Below are positions 45,200 through 52,860 of a DNA stretch of 64,000 nt, piece after piece. The stretch comes from Glycomyces terrestris (lineage in GTDB: Bacteria; Actinomycetota; Actinomycetes; Mycobacteriales; Micromonosporaceae), in NCBI RefSeq assembly GCF_003933745.1, contig NZ_RSEB01000001.1:806001-870000 (forward strand), given 5' to 3'. Made by a program: the position numbers and the translations under genes. The number at the start of each line of letters is the position of its first letter. Position 1 is the first letter of the stretch. Below the pieces are notes generated by a model. That model did not search any database. It was not told the origin of the DNA and worked only from the letters and a program-made list of their open reading frames with translations.

Positions 45200-45814
45200 A
45201 TGTACCTCGCCATCGCCCTCGTGATCGTCGCCGCGGCCGTCCTCGGCTGGTGGCTGTGGCGCAGCAACGCGCGCAAGCAGGAGGAGGAGCGGCGCGCCGC
45301 CGCGCCCGGCCCGGTCGACCCGTTCGCCGACGCCGACACCGACGTCCTCCGCGGCGACCCCCGCCGCCTCAAGGCCGCCGACCTGGTGGAGCTGTACGGC
45401 AAGACGCTCGCCGTGCGCGGCAGCCTGCGCCTCTCCGAAGGCGACTACCACTGGTCCGAGCACTTCCTCGACACCGGGACCGGCGTGCGCCGGTGGCTGT
45501 CGGTCGAGGCCGACCCCGACCTCGAGGTCGTCCTGTGGGAGGAGGTCGCCGGCTCCGACCTCCAGCCGGGCCCGCGCGAGCTGAGCCACGAGGGCGTCTC
45601 GTACCGCTCCGACGAGAAGGGCACCGCCCGCTACACCTCCGAGGCCACCACCGGGCTCGCCCCGACCGGCACCGTGAAGTACCACGACTACGCCGGCCCC
45701 GACGGCCAGAAGCTCTCCTTCGAGCGCTTCGGCGAGGACGGCAAGTGGGAGTTGGCGAAGGGCCTTACCCTGGACCGCAACCAGATCACCATCTACCACC
45801 AGAGCGAGGCCTGA
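45200..45814 (+). CDS. DUF4178 domain protein, membrane-anchored
   Basis: A 204-residue protein starting MYLAIALVIVAAAVLGWWLW, a single membrane helix followed by a short basic stretch. Then comes a DUF4178 domain (residues about 55-200), with LKAADLVELYGKTLAVRGSLRLSEGDYHWSEHFLD and a beta-rich C-terminus (YHDYAGPDGQKLSFERFGEDGKWELAKG), each read as blocks. First gene of the tight + strand operon with DUF2617, DUF4247, DUF350 and a SpeE-like enzyme. The DUF4178/DUF350/SpeE association recurs in bacteria, function unresolved. ATG at 45200 preferred (AGAAGG upstream, helix begins here). Confidence 0.87.
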   Translation: MYLAIALVIVAAAVLGWWLWRSNARKQEEERRAAAPGPVDPFADADTDVLRGDPRRLKAADLVELYGKTLAVRGSLRLSEGDYHWSEHFLDTGTGVRRWLSVEADPDLEVVLWEEVAGSDLQPGPRELSHEGVSYRSDEKGTARYTSEATTGLAPTGTVKYHDYAGPDGQKLSFERFGEDGKWELAKGLTLDRNQITIYHQSEA

Positions 45815-45848
45815 CCCCCCTGGCCCGCCCGATCCCCCGGAGCCCATC

Positions 45849-46361
45849 CTGATAGCGCACATCGAGGTGCCGTTCGCCGACGTCTCGGCCGCCTCGCTCA
45901 CCTTCCGCCCCGACGCGCCCCCGATGCCGGTCCTCGACCGCATGGACCGCGACGCCGGGCCCCTGCGGCTGTCCCTGCGCCTCCTCGGCGCCAGCCACCA
46001 GGCCGTGGTCGCCACCCCCGACGGGTTCATCGCCGAGACCCTCGCCTACCGCACGAACCTCGGCCCCGACCTGCCCGAGACGTTCAGCCAGCGCGTCGGT
46101 GCCTGGCGGCACCGCTACGAGTGCACCGTCGAAACGCTCCCGGTCCCCGAGCTGCGCCGGCGCGTGCGGGCCCTGCGCGACCGGGCCGTGCAGCGCACCG
46201 CCGAGCCCGACCTCCTCGTCGGCCTGTTCGGCGGCGACCCCGACGCGCTCACGGCCCTGGAGGTCACCGGCACCGACCCCCTGTCGTGGCGGACGGTCCA
46301 CACCTACCCGCAGTACGGCGAGGTCGTGACCACCAGCAGTCGCGTCGAACCCGTAAGCTGA
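45849..46361 (+). CDS. DUF2617 protein with a probable CTG start
   Basis: A 170-residue soluble protein of the DUF2617 family (SLRLLGASHQAVV, ETLAYRTNLGPDLPETFSQRVG, YECTVETLPVPELRRRVRALR). No ATG or GTG precedes the conserved N-terminal region, which from family memory begins with about ten residues before PFADVSAASLTF. CTG at 45849 has GGAG exactly six bases upstream and supplies them (IAHIEVPF). GTG at 45867 is the alternative and has no ribosome binding site. It is 34 bp after DUF4178 and 32 bp before DUF4247. Confidence 0.8.
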   Translation: MIAHIEVPFADVSAASLTFRPDAPPMPVLDRMDRDAGPLRLSLRLLGASHQAVVATPDGFIAETLAYRTNLGPDLPETFSQRVGAWRHRYECTVETLPVPELRRRVRALRDRAVQRTAEPDLLVGLFGGDPDALTALEVTGTDPLSWRTVHTYPQYGEVVTTSSRVEPVS

Positions 46362-46393
46362 CCCGAACCCCGAGAGACCACCGAGGACCGCCG

Positions 46394-46861
46394 ATGACCA
46401 ACGGACAGCAGCAGCACCCCCCGACCCCCGCGTCACGCGGCATGAACTGGAAGCACTGGACGGCGATCATCGTCGTGCTGGCGCTGTGTTGCGGCGGGGT
46501 GTTCCTGATGAACTCCAACTTCAACAACCCCACCGGCACGATCCGCGACCACTACGACCGGGCCGCGCACCTCGACGAGGGCGGCGGCCGGGCGTACACC
46601 TCGAGCCTGTCGCCCGCGACCGTGGCCGACCAGATCGACGACGACGCCGAGGCGCGCGAGGAGCGCTCGAACGGCGGCGTCTACTACCTCCAGTACTCCA
46701 AGCACATCGTGGCCGTCTCCCCCTACCAGGGCGGGTCGAAGATCCTCCTGCACGACTACCGGTCCGGCTACAACCACTACTCGTCGGTGTTCATCCTGTG
46801 GGGCTGGTCCTCCTCGCCCCCGTCGCCGTTCCGGGGCGGCGGCCCCGGCTCCGGCAAGTGA
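46394..46861 (+). CDS. DUF4247 protein
   Basis: A 155-residue protein of the DUF4247 family, with a single helix near residues 20-40 (TAIIVVLALCCGGVFLMNS) and an external domain. That domain carries SRYSYVY-like conserved segments here as GGVYYLQYSKHIVAVSPYQGGSKILLHDYRSGYNHYSSVFI (read in parts). The C-terminus is Pro/Gly/Ser-rich. The middle of a co-directional operon; function unknown, topology suggests an extracytoplasmic partner of DUF350 and SpeE. Confidence 0.85.
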   Translation: MTNGQQQHPPTPASRGMNWKHWTAIIVVLALCCGGVFLMNSNFNNPTGTIRDHYDRAAHLDEGGGRAYTSSLSPATVADQIDDDAEAREERSNGGVYYLQYSKHIVAVSPYQGGSKILLHDYRSGYNHYSSVFILWGWSSSPPSPFRGGGPGSGK

Positions 46862-46922
46862 CCCCCGCCGCCCGACCCGCAGACCCGAAGCCCAGCCAGA
46901 ACTCTGAAAGGCACAGCCTCCA

Positions 46923-47360
46923 ATGATCGAAGAGCTCAGCCGCGACGTCCTCGACCCCCTCATCGGCGCCGTCGCGTACAGCGTCGTGGGCATCGTCCTC
47001 ATGGTGCTCGGCTACCTCGTCACCGACTGGCTCACCCCCGGGAAGCTCGGCGAGCTGATCTGGACTCAACGGAACAAGAACGCGGCGATCCTGCTGACCT
47101 CCAACGTCATCGGCGTCGGCCTGATCGTCGTCGGCGCGATCTGGGCCTCCGAGGGCGGCGTCGTCCGCGGCGTGGTCTCCACGTTCGTGTACGGCGTGAT
47201 CGGCCTGGGCGCCATGGCGGTCGCGTTCCTCATCCTCGACCTGCTCACCCCCGGGAAGCTCGGCGACATCCTCACCGAGGACGAGCTCCAGCCCGCGGTG
47301 TGGGTCAACGCCTCGATGCACGTCGCCCTCGGCGGCGTCATCGCCATGGCGCTGTCGTAA
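46923..47360 (+). CDS. DUF350 membrane protein with internal duplication
   Basis: A 145-residue, four-helix membrane protein of DUF350. Two homologous halves each contain VxxGxxxMxxxxxxxDxLTPGKLG: LVTDWLTPGKLGELI near residue 35 and LILDLLTPGKLGDIL near residue 110. The two Asp-Leu-Thr-Pro-Gly-Lys loops face the same side and may form a pore or anchor. Spaced 61 bp after DUF4247 and 10 bp before speE. The organisation DUF350 followed by a SpeE-like enzyme recurs in bacteria. Confidence 0.9.
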   Translation: MIEELSRDVLDPLIGAVAYSVVGIVLMVLGYLVTDWLTPGKLGELIWTQRNKNAAILLTSNVIGVGLIVVGAIWASEGGVVRGVVSTFVYGVIGLGAMAVAFLILDLLTPGKLGDILTEDELQPAVWVNASMHVALGGVIAMALS

Positions 47361-47370
47361 GCCGGCGGTC

Positions 47371-48948
47371 GTGACGGCCGACGCCGCCCCTCAGACGACG
47401 TTGAGCGCGCGCCGGGTCCGCCTGGCGCGCTTCGGCCTGCTCGCCACCGCGTTCGCGGTCTCGGCGTGCGGCCTCGTGTACGAGCTGGCGCTCATCACCC
47501 TGGGCGCCTACCTGGTCGGGAACACCGCGAAGCAGGCGTCGATCGTCCTGGCGATCATGGTGTTCGCGATGGGCCTGGGCGCCCTGGCGGCCAAGCCGCT
47601 GCGGCGCTGGCCCGCGCTGGCGTTCGCGGCCGTCGAGCTCGCCCTGGCGCTCCTGGGCGGGTTCAGCGTGATGCTGCTGTACGCGGCGTTCGCGTGGACC
47701 GACCTGTACTCGCTGCCGCTGGTCGCGGTCGCGGCCGCCATCGGCCTGCTCATCGGCGCGGAGATCCCGCTGCTCATGGAGCTGCTCCAGCGCATCCGCG
47801 AGCAGGCCGCGGGCGCGGCGGTCGCCGACCTGAACGCCGCGGACTACCTGGGCGGGCTCATCGGCGGGCTCGCGTTCCCGTTCGTGCTGCTGCCGTTCTT
47901 CGGCCAGATCCAGGGGGCGCTCATCGTCGGCGCGGTGAACGCCGTCGCGGGCGTGCTCCTGGTGTTCGTGCTGTTCCGCCGCGACCTCTCGAAGCTCGCG
48001 AGGCAGCTGCTGGCCGTCGTGTCGGCCGCGACCGCGCTCCTGCTCGTGGCCGCGTTCGCGTACACCGCGAAGTTCGAGACCGATGCGCGCCAGGCGCTGT
48101 ACTCGGCGCCGATCGTGTACACCGAGGACACCCAGTACCAGCAGATCGTCATGACCGAGTCGGCGTCCCCGTTCGGCGAGCAGGACCTGCGCCTGTACCT
48201 GAACGGCGACCTCCAGTTCTCCTCAGTGGACGAATACCGGTACCACGAGGCGCTCGTGCACCCGGCCCTGGCCGGCCCGCGCCGGGACGTGCTCGTCCTC
48301 GGCGGCGGCGACGGGCTCGCCGTCCGCGAGATCCTCCGCTACGGCGACGTCGAGACGGTGACGCTGGTCGACCTCGACGGCGCCGTCACCGACCTCGCCC
48401 GGAACTTCGACGACCTCGTGGCGCTCAACGGCGACGCCCTGGACGACCCGAGGGTCACCGTCGTCAACGAGGACGCGTTCACGTGGCTGCGGCAGCAGAC
48501 CGGCACCTGGGACGCGATCGTCGTCGACATGCCCGACCCGGACGCCACCGAGACCGCGAAGCTGTACTCGACCGAGTTCTACGCCCTCGCCGGCGACCGC
48601 CTGGCCGAGGGCGGCCGCATGGTCGTCCAGGGCGGCTCCCCGTACTTCGCGCCCAAGACGTACTGGACGATCGACGCGACCCTGGAGGACGCCGGCTACG
48701 ACGCGACCCCCTACTGGGTGTCCGTGCCGTCCTTCGGCGACTGGGGCTACCTGCTCGTGCAGGCCGGCGGCGAGGCCCCCGTCCTCGGCCTCGACGCCGC
48801 CGCGGGGCCCTTCCGGTCCCTCACGCCCGAACTCCTCGACGCGGCCCAGGTGTTCCCGCCCGACCGCGCCGACCGCGACATGCCGCCCTCCACGCTCATG
48901 CACCCGGTCATCCTCGACCTCGTCGAATCCGAGTGGCAGCACTACTGA
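47371..48948 (+). CDS. speE: Membrane-anchored spermidine synthase-like enzyme
   Basis: A 525-residue protein with about seven N-terminal helices (to residue ~230) and a C-terminal spermidine synthase fold. Motifs of the latter: YQQIVMTESASPFGEQDLRLYLNGDLQFS, VLGGGDGLAVREIL (the dcSAM-binding GGGDG), VDLDGAVTDLA and IVVDMPDPDATETAKLYSTEFY, read as separate blocks. Aminopropyl transfer from decarboxylated SAM to a polyamine or other nucleophile is expected; no AdoMet decarboxylase gene is in this window. GTG start at 47371, 10 bp after DUF350. A fused membrane domain is typical of the actinobacterial 'SpeE-MFS-like' class; its acceptor may be a membrane component. Confidence 0.87.
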   Translation: MTADAAPQTTLSARRVRLARFGLLATAFAVSACGLVYELALITLGAYLVGNTAKQASIVLAIMVFAMGLGALAAKPLRRWPALAFAAVELALALLGGFSVMLLYAAFAWTDLYSLPLVAVAAAIGLLIGAEIPLLMELLQRIREQAAGAAVADLNAADYLGGLIGGLAFPFVLLPFFGQIQGALIVGAVNAVAGVLLVFVLFRRDLSKLARQLLAVVSAATALLLVAAFAYTAKFETDARQALYSAPIVYTEDTQYQQIVMTESASPFGEQDLRLYLNGDLQFSSVDEYRYHEALVHPALAGPRRDVLVLGGGDGLAVREILRYGDVETVTLVDLDGAVTDLARNFDDLVALNGDALDDPRVTVVNEDAFTWLRQQTGTWDAIVVDMPDPDATETAKLYSTEFYALAGDRLAEGGRMVVQGGSPYFAPKTYWTIDATLEDAGYDATPYWVSVPSFGDWGYLLVQAGGEAPVLGLDAAAGPFRSLTPELLDAAQVFPPDRADRDMPPSTLMHPVILDLVESEWQHY

Positions 48949-49009
48949 GGCGGGACCGCGCTCGCTATCCTGAAGGCGCCCCGCCCCTTCGCCCCTCACA
49001 GGAGCCGCG

Positions 49010-49441
49010 ATGCCCTCCGCCGAAGGCCCCGCCGTCATCCGCGTCGGCTACTCCCGCAAGGCGTCCGCGCTCCTGCTCGGCATGGGCGCGGTGCTCGTGG
49101 CGTGCGCGGCCGTCTCGGTGTTCACGCCGTTCATCCCCGTGCTCGTCCCCATCGGACTCACCGGCCTGGCGCTGTTCGGCGGCGGCCTGCGCTCGTACTT
49201 CCGGCCCCGGTACCTGTACCGGCCCGACACCGGGACCCTCACGGTCTTCATGGCCTTCGGCGCCGGCAAGGAGGGCGCGGCGGGCCCGAAGGGCGAGCGC
49301 GTCTGGACCGACGGCCGCCGGATCTACCGCGAACTGCCCGACGGGGAGCGCCACCGCGTCAGCCTCACCGGCACCGACCGCGCCGACGCCGCCCGCCTCA
49401 TCCGGGCCCTGCCCAGACGGCCCTCCATCACCGAGGGCTGA
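49010..49441 (+). CDS. PH-like membrane protein 1
   Basis: A 143-residue protein with two helices (residues about 18-35 and 40-60) followed by a beta-rich C-terminal domain (TGTLTVFMAFGAGKEG, VWTDGRRIYRELPDGE). The layout resembles the paralogue at 51753, and both are compatible with a bacterial PH-like domain (bPH/YcxB type). CAGGAG precedes the ATG. It follows the speE operon after 61 bp and could be a weakly linked member of it. Function not known. Confidence 0.7.
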   Translation: MPSAEGPAVIRVGYSRKASALLLGMGAVLVACAAVSVFTPFIPVLVPIGLTGLALFGGGLRSYFRPRYLYRPDTGTLTVFMAFGAGKEGAAGPKGERVWTDGRRIYRELPDGERHRVSLTGTDRADAARLIRALPRRPSITEG

Positions 49442-49502
49442 GACCCGGCCCGGGTAGGATGACGACGCTCATGCCACGAATCATCCCCCCGAGGACGGCA
49501 CA

Positions 49503-50276
49503 GTGGAGACTGAGAACACCGGGCGCGGCGCGGACCCGGACGGGCCGCGAGTCCTGACCCGCAGGTCCGTCGCGTCCGCGGCGGCCGTGGCGCTGGCGCT
49601 CGCCGCCGCGGTCGCCTCCAAGGCGCTGTCGGACGGCGACCCCGCCGCCGACGCCGACTCGGCCGCGTTCGCCGACTTCTACGCCGACTCCGCGAACGGC
49701 GCCGAACCGTCCGCGGAGGAGACGGCGACGGCCGCCGGCGGCGGCGAGGAGAGCGCCGAGGCGTCCACGGCCGCGGCGGAACCGGACGGGGAGTCGCCGT
49801 CCGAGACCGGCGAGTCCGAAGCGGCGCAGACGGTTTCGGCGCTGCCGGGCACCGGCGTCTACCGGGCCCGCCAGGAGGCCAGCGGCCTGTGCATGACGTG
49901 GGGCGACGAGCCGGGCGGCGACGGGCGCAGCGTCATGGTCCTCGGCGACTGCGGGAGCACCGAACCGGAGCTCACGTGGGTCGAGGACGGCGACCGGTAC
50001 GCGGTCGAGATGGCGTTCGAGGACTGGACGCCGTGCATGACCGCCGACGACGGGGGCACCGAGGACGGGAAGCTCGTCGGCTTCGACGGCTGCGACGGCC
50101 TCGCCGCCCAGACGTGGGAGCTCGTCCCGGTCGGCGACGCCTACCAGCTGCGCACCGCCGCGAGCGGCACGCTGTGCCTGAGCGTCCTCAAGAGCGCGGC
50201 GGCCGAGTCCGGCGACGCGGTGGCCCTCCAGGACTGCGACGCCGGCGACGCGAAGCAGCGCTGGACGCTCCTGTAG
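49503..50276 (+). CDS. Ricin-type beta-trefoil lectin protein with N-terminal anchor
   Basis: A 257-residue secreted or anchored protein. TRRSVASAAAVALALAAAVA is a hydrophobic anchor after a polar 20-residue N-terminus. A disordered Ala/Glu/Ser/Asp-rich linker follows to about residue 120. A ricin B-type trefoil then spans residues 125-257, ending with QxW-type repeats (QTWELV and QRWTLL) and three Cys pairs typical of the fold. It should bind carbohydrate at the cell surface. GTG start with GAGG upstream. Convergent with a Ser/Thr kinase gene (stops 10 bp apart). Confidence 0.87.
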   Translation: METENTGRGADPDGPRVLTRRSVASAAAVALALAAAVASKALSDGDPAADADSAAFADFYADSANGAEPSAEETATAAGGGEESAEASTAAAEPDGESPSETGESEAAQTVSALPGTGVYRARQEASGLCMTWGDEPGGDGRSVMVLGDCGSTEPELTWVEDGDRYAVEMAFEDWTPCMTADDGGTEDGKLVGFDGCDGLAAQTWELVPVGDAYQLRTAASGTLCLSVLKSAAAESGDAVALQDCDAGDAKQRWTLL

Positions 50277-50285
50277 GGACCGTCC

Positions 50286-51638
50286 TCACTGCTCCTGGTA
50301 GCAGATGAAGTAGTAGATCCGGTCGGTCTCGGGGTTCCACTCCCGCTCCTCCCGGATCGCCGAGTCCGTCCAGTGGTAGTCGAAGTCGACCACCTCGGGG
50401 CCGCACGCCTGCCAGGCCGCGTCGTAGTGGTCGGCCTGCGCCGGGTTCGGGTCCTCGGGGTCGGTGACGATGCGGTACACGCGCTTCGCCGCGGCCGCCG
50501 AGTCGCAGGCGACGACCACGTAGTGCTCGGCCTCGGTCAGGCACTCCCCCACCTGCGGGGCGCGCTCGGCCTGGTCGTCGCCGGTCACCGGCGCGAACGA
50601 CGGCGCCACCGAGCCCTCGGCGACGCCGTCCCCGGAGACTCCGCCGCGGTCGCCGAACGCGAGGTACGACAGGGCGCCGCCGATGGCGAGCCCGGCCGCC
50701 AGGCCCGCGGCCGCGAAGGCCCGGCCGCGGCCGCGGGCCTGCGGCGTCTTCTCCGGGGCCGCGGCCCGCTCGACCGCCGCGGTGAACGCCGCGGCGAGCT
50801 CCCCGCACGTGCGGTAGCGCTGGGCCGGAACGGGGTTCATGGCCTTCGCCGCGATCGCGTCGAACGCCGCCGGCAGGTCGGCGCGGACCGCGGCGATCCG
50901 CGGCACCTCGCCGCGGCGCTGCAACTCGGGCACGGCCATGTCGTCGGCCTCGTCGAAGGGCCGCTTCCCGGTGAGGCAGTGGTACAGGACGGCGCCGAGC
51001 GAGTACACGTCCCCGGCCCGGCCGAGCGGGCCCTCGGACGAGGACTTGGCGGCGCTGTAGACCTCGGGCGCGGTGTACCGGCGGGTGCCGATCGAGTCCC
51101 CGGCGCGGGTGAGGTCCTCGCCCGCGTCGTGCTTCGCGACCCCGAAGTCGCTCAGGTACACGTGGTCGCCGGCGCCGAAGAGGATGTTGGCGGGCTTGAC
51201 GTCCCGGTGGACGACCCCGCGGTCGTGGGCGAAGTCGAGCGCGGCCGCGACCTGGGCGAGCACCCGCGCGGCCGCGGCGGGCTCGAGCGCGCCGCGCCGC
51301 AAGCGCGCCTTCAGGTCCGCTTCGGCGCGCGGCATCGCGAAGTAGAGCAGGCGCTCGTCCTCGCGCGAGGCGGCGACGACGGACATGATGTGCGGGTGCT
51401 CGAGGCGGGCCATGAGCTCGATCTCGCGCAGGAACCGCTTGCGGTAGCCGGGGACCGCGGCCAGGTAGCCGGCCATGATCTTGACGGCGACCCGGCGGCC
51501 GTGCAGGCCGGTGTCGGCGGCGGCGTAGACCCGGCTCATCGCCGTCGAGCCGAGCGGCTCCGGTTCGAGCCGGTATCCGGGCAGGAGGGTCTGGAGCTGG
51601 TCTGCTGCAAGGAAGTCGCAATCGGTGGTGTCGTCCAT
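50286..51638 (-). CDS. Membrane Ser/Thr protein kinase (PknB-type) with ectodomain
   Basis: A 450-residue receptor-like kinase. Catalytic residues: Lys53 (VAVKIM), Glu73, His134-Arg135-Asp136 with NIL (GVVHRDVKPANIL), Asp154 (DFG) and APEVY. The Gly-rich loop is atypical (LGSTAMSRVY instead of GxGxxG). A Pro/Ala-rich linker leads to a single membrane helix at about residues 298-318, then an external domain of ~130 residues with four Cys (ECLTEAEH, VACDS, QACGPE and ICYQEQ) that likely pair. The domain resembles small DUF-type septum-formation (LppU-like) folds. It lies between a ricin-lectin protein and PH-like protein 2, suggesting an envelope-signalling group. Confidence 0.88.
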   Translation of the reverse strand: MDDTTDCDFLAADQLQTLLPGYRLEPEPLGSTAMSRVYAAADTGLHGRRVAVKIMAGYLAAVPGYRKRFLREIELMARLEHPHIMSVVAASREDERLLYFAMPRAEADLKARLRRGALEPAAAARVLAQVAAALDFAHDRGVVHRDVKPANILFGAGDHVYLSDFGVAKHDAGEDLTRAGDSIGTRRYTAPEVYSAAKSSSEGPLGRAGDVYSLGAVLYHCLTGKRPFDEADDMAVPELQRRGEVPRIAAVRADLPAAFDAIAAKAMNPVPAQRYRTCGELAAAFTAAVERAAAPEKTPQARGRGRAFAAAGLAAGLAIGGALSYLAFGDRGGVSGDGVAEGSVAPSFAPVTGDDQAERAPQVGECLTEAEHYVVVACDSAAAAKRVYRIVTDPEDPNPAQADHYDAAWQACGPEVVDFDYHWTDSAIREEREWNPETDRIYYFICYQEQ

Positions 51639-51740
51639 CGTGCTTCGCTCGGGAGTCCGGGGTGGCGGTCTGCCGCCACCGTCAAGGGTCCCATATCGGG
51701 GCCCTTCGCCGCAGACGCCCCGCGAGTGGCCGGGGCCGGG

Positions 51741-51746
51741 TACGAT
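51741..51746 (+). promoter_or_regulatory. -10 element of PH-like protein 2 (leaderless)
   Basis: TACGAT, six bases before the GTG at 51753. It also lies in the divergent spacer to the kinase gene. Confidence 0.45.
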
Positions 51747-51752
51747 CCGGCC

Positions 51753-52196
51753 GTGCACCCCAGTGACGCGCCCGGCCACCGGGTCCAGGTCCGCCGCAGG
51801 CCGGTCTTCCCCGCGATCGTCGTCGGCTCGTCCGTCTTCACCGCCGCCGGCGGGGCCGCGCTCGTGTTCGGCCTCGGGAACCCCGGCGGGATCGGGTTCC
51901 TCGTCTTCAGCGCGCTCACCGCGCTCATCGGCGTCCTCGAGTTCGCGAAGCCGTACTGCGTGTACGACCCGGCCCGCGGCGAGCTGCGCTTCCCCGACCT
52001 GTTCGGCGTCAAGGACCGCGTGCACGGCGCCCCGGCCGGCGAGCACCTCTACTTCGACGGCCGCACCGTGGTGCGCGCCCTTCCGAACGGCGCGCGGATC
52101 GCCGTGAAGACCTGGCCGGGCCGGGCCGAGGACGTCGCCCGCATGACCGCGCTCATGCCGCGGCACCCCGGCGCACCGATGAATCCCGGGCGCTGA
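51753..52196 (+). CDS. PH-like membrane protein 2
   Basis: A 147-residue protein with two helices (residues about 19-38 and 42-62) and a beta-rich domain (YCVYDPARGELRFPDLFGVKDRVHG, YFDGRTVVRALPNGARIAV). It is a diverged paralogue of 49010-49441 in layout: short N-terminus, two helices, then a strand-rich tail. It is transcribed divergently from the Ser/Thr kinase with 114 bp between starts, so it might share a promoter region or be controlled by it. Function unknown; not strongly similar in residues to any enzyme I know. Confidence 0.7.
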   Translation: MHPSDAPGHRVQVRRRPVFPAIVVGSSVFTAAGGAALVFGLGNPGGIGFLVFSALTALIGVLEFAKPYCVYDPARGELRFPDLFGVKDRVHGAPAGEHLYFDGRTVVRALPNGARIAVKTWPGRAEDVARMTALMPRHPGAPMNPGR

Positions 52197-52236
52197 AGCG
52201 GTCTGCACAGGAGGACGACCACCCGAGGAGGGCACC

Positions 52237-52806
52237 ATGACCGCCACGTACACCTTCGACGTCTTCTCCAGCCTCGACGGCTACGGCGCCGCCGGCGGCG
52301 ACTGGACCGGGTACTGGGGCAAGCAGGGCCCCGAACTCCTCCGGCGCCGCCTCGACCTCTACACCGAGGACCAGCGGCTGGTCCTAGGCGCCAACACGTT
52401 CCGGAGCACCGTCGGCCTGTTCGCGGACGAGGACTCGGACGTGGGCGACGCCTGGGCGCAGCGCTTCCGCGAACTCCCGCTCACCGTCGTGTCCTCCACG
52501 CTCCGGGACACGCTCGGCTGGCCGGACGCCGAGATCGTCCCCGGCGACGCCGTCGAGACGGTGGCGCGGCTCAAGGAGACCTCGCCGGTGCCGCTGCGCT
52601 CGCACGGCAGCCTCTCGCTCAACCGGTCCCTGCTCGCCGCGGGCCTGGTCGACCGCATCCAGATCACGGTCTTCCCCGTCATCACCGGCCGCACCGGCCT
52701 CGACCCGGTCCTCAAGGTCCCCGCCGACTTCGACCTCGAACTCCTCGAGGCCCACACCCTCGACGGCCGCACTCAGGAGCTCACCTACCGCCCGACGCTC
52801 CACTAG
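52237..52806 (+). CDS. Dihydrofolate reductase-family (RibD-C) protein
   Basis: A 189-residue DHFR-like reductase. FDVFSSLDGYGAAGGDWTGYWGKQGPELL is the N-terminal core; LVLGANTFRS and SLNRSLLAAGLVDRIQITVFPVITGRTG are typical of the short 'dihydrofolate reductase family protein' group. No RibA- or deaminase-type domain. This is the second RibD-C-type gene of the window; the first is at 15656 and shares only the fold. GAGGAGG precedes the ATG. Convergent with the DHA2 exporter, with a terminator between them. Confidence 0.9.
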   Translation: MTATYTFDVFSSLDGYGAAGGDWTGYWGKQGPELLRRRLDLYTEDQRLVLGANTFRSTVGLFADEDSDVGDAWAQRFRELPLTVVSSTLRDTLGWPDAEIVPGDAVETVARLKETSPVPLRSHGSLSLNRSLLAAGLVDRIQITVFPVITGRTGLDPVLKVPADFDLELLEAHTLDGRTQELTYRPTLH

Positions 52807-52816
52807 CGACGGAGAA

Positions 52817-52849
52817 CCGGGCCCGGGCGGGTGCGGTGCCCGGGCCCGG
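52817..52849. terminator. Bidirectional terminator reductase / DHA2 exporter
   Basis: Perfect 12-bp stem (CCGGGCCCGGGC and complement) with a 9-base loop, between convergent genes and just past both stops. Confidence 0.7.
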
Positions 52850-52860
52850 GGCCTCCGGAC

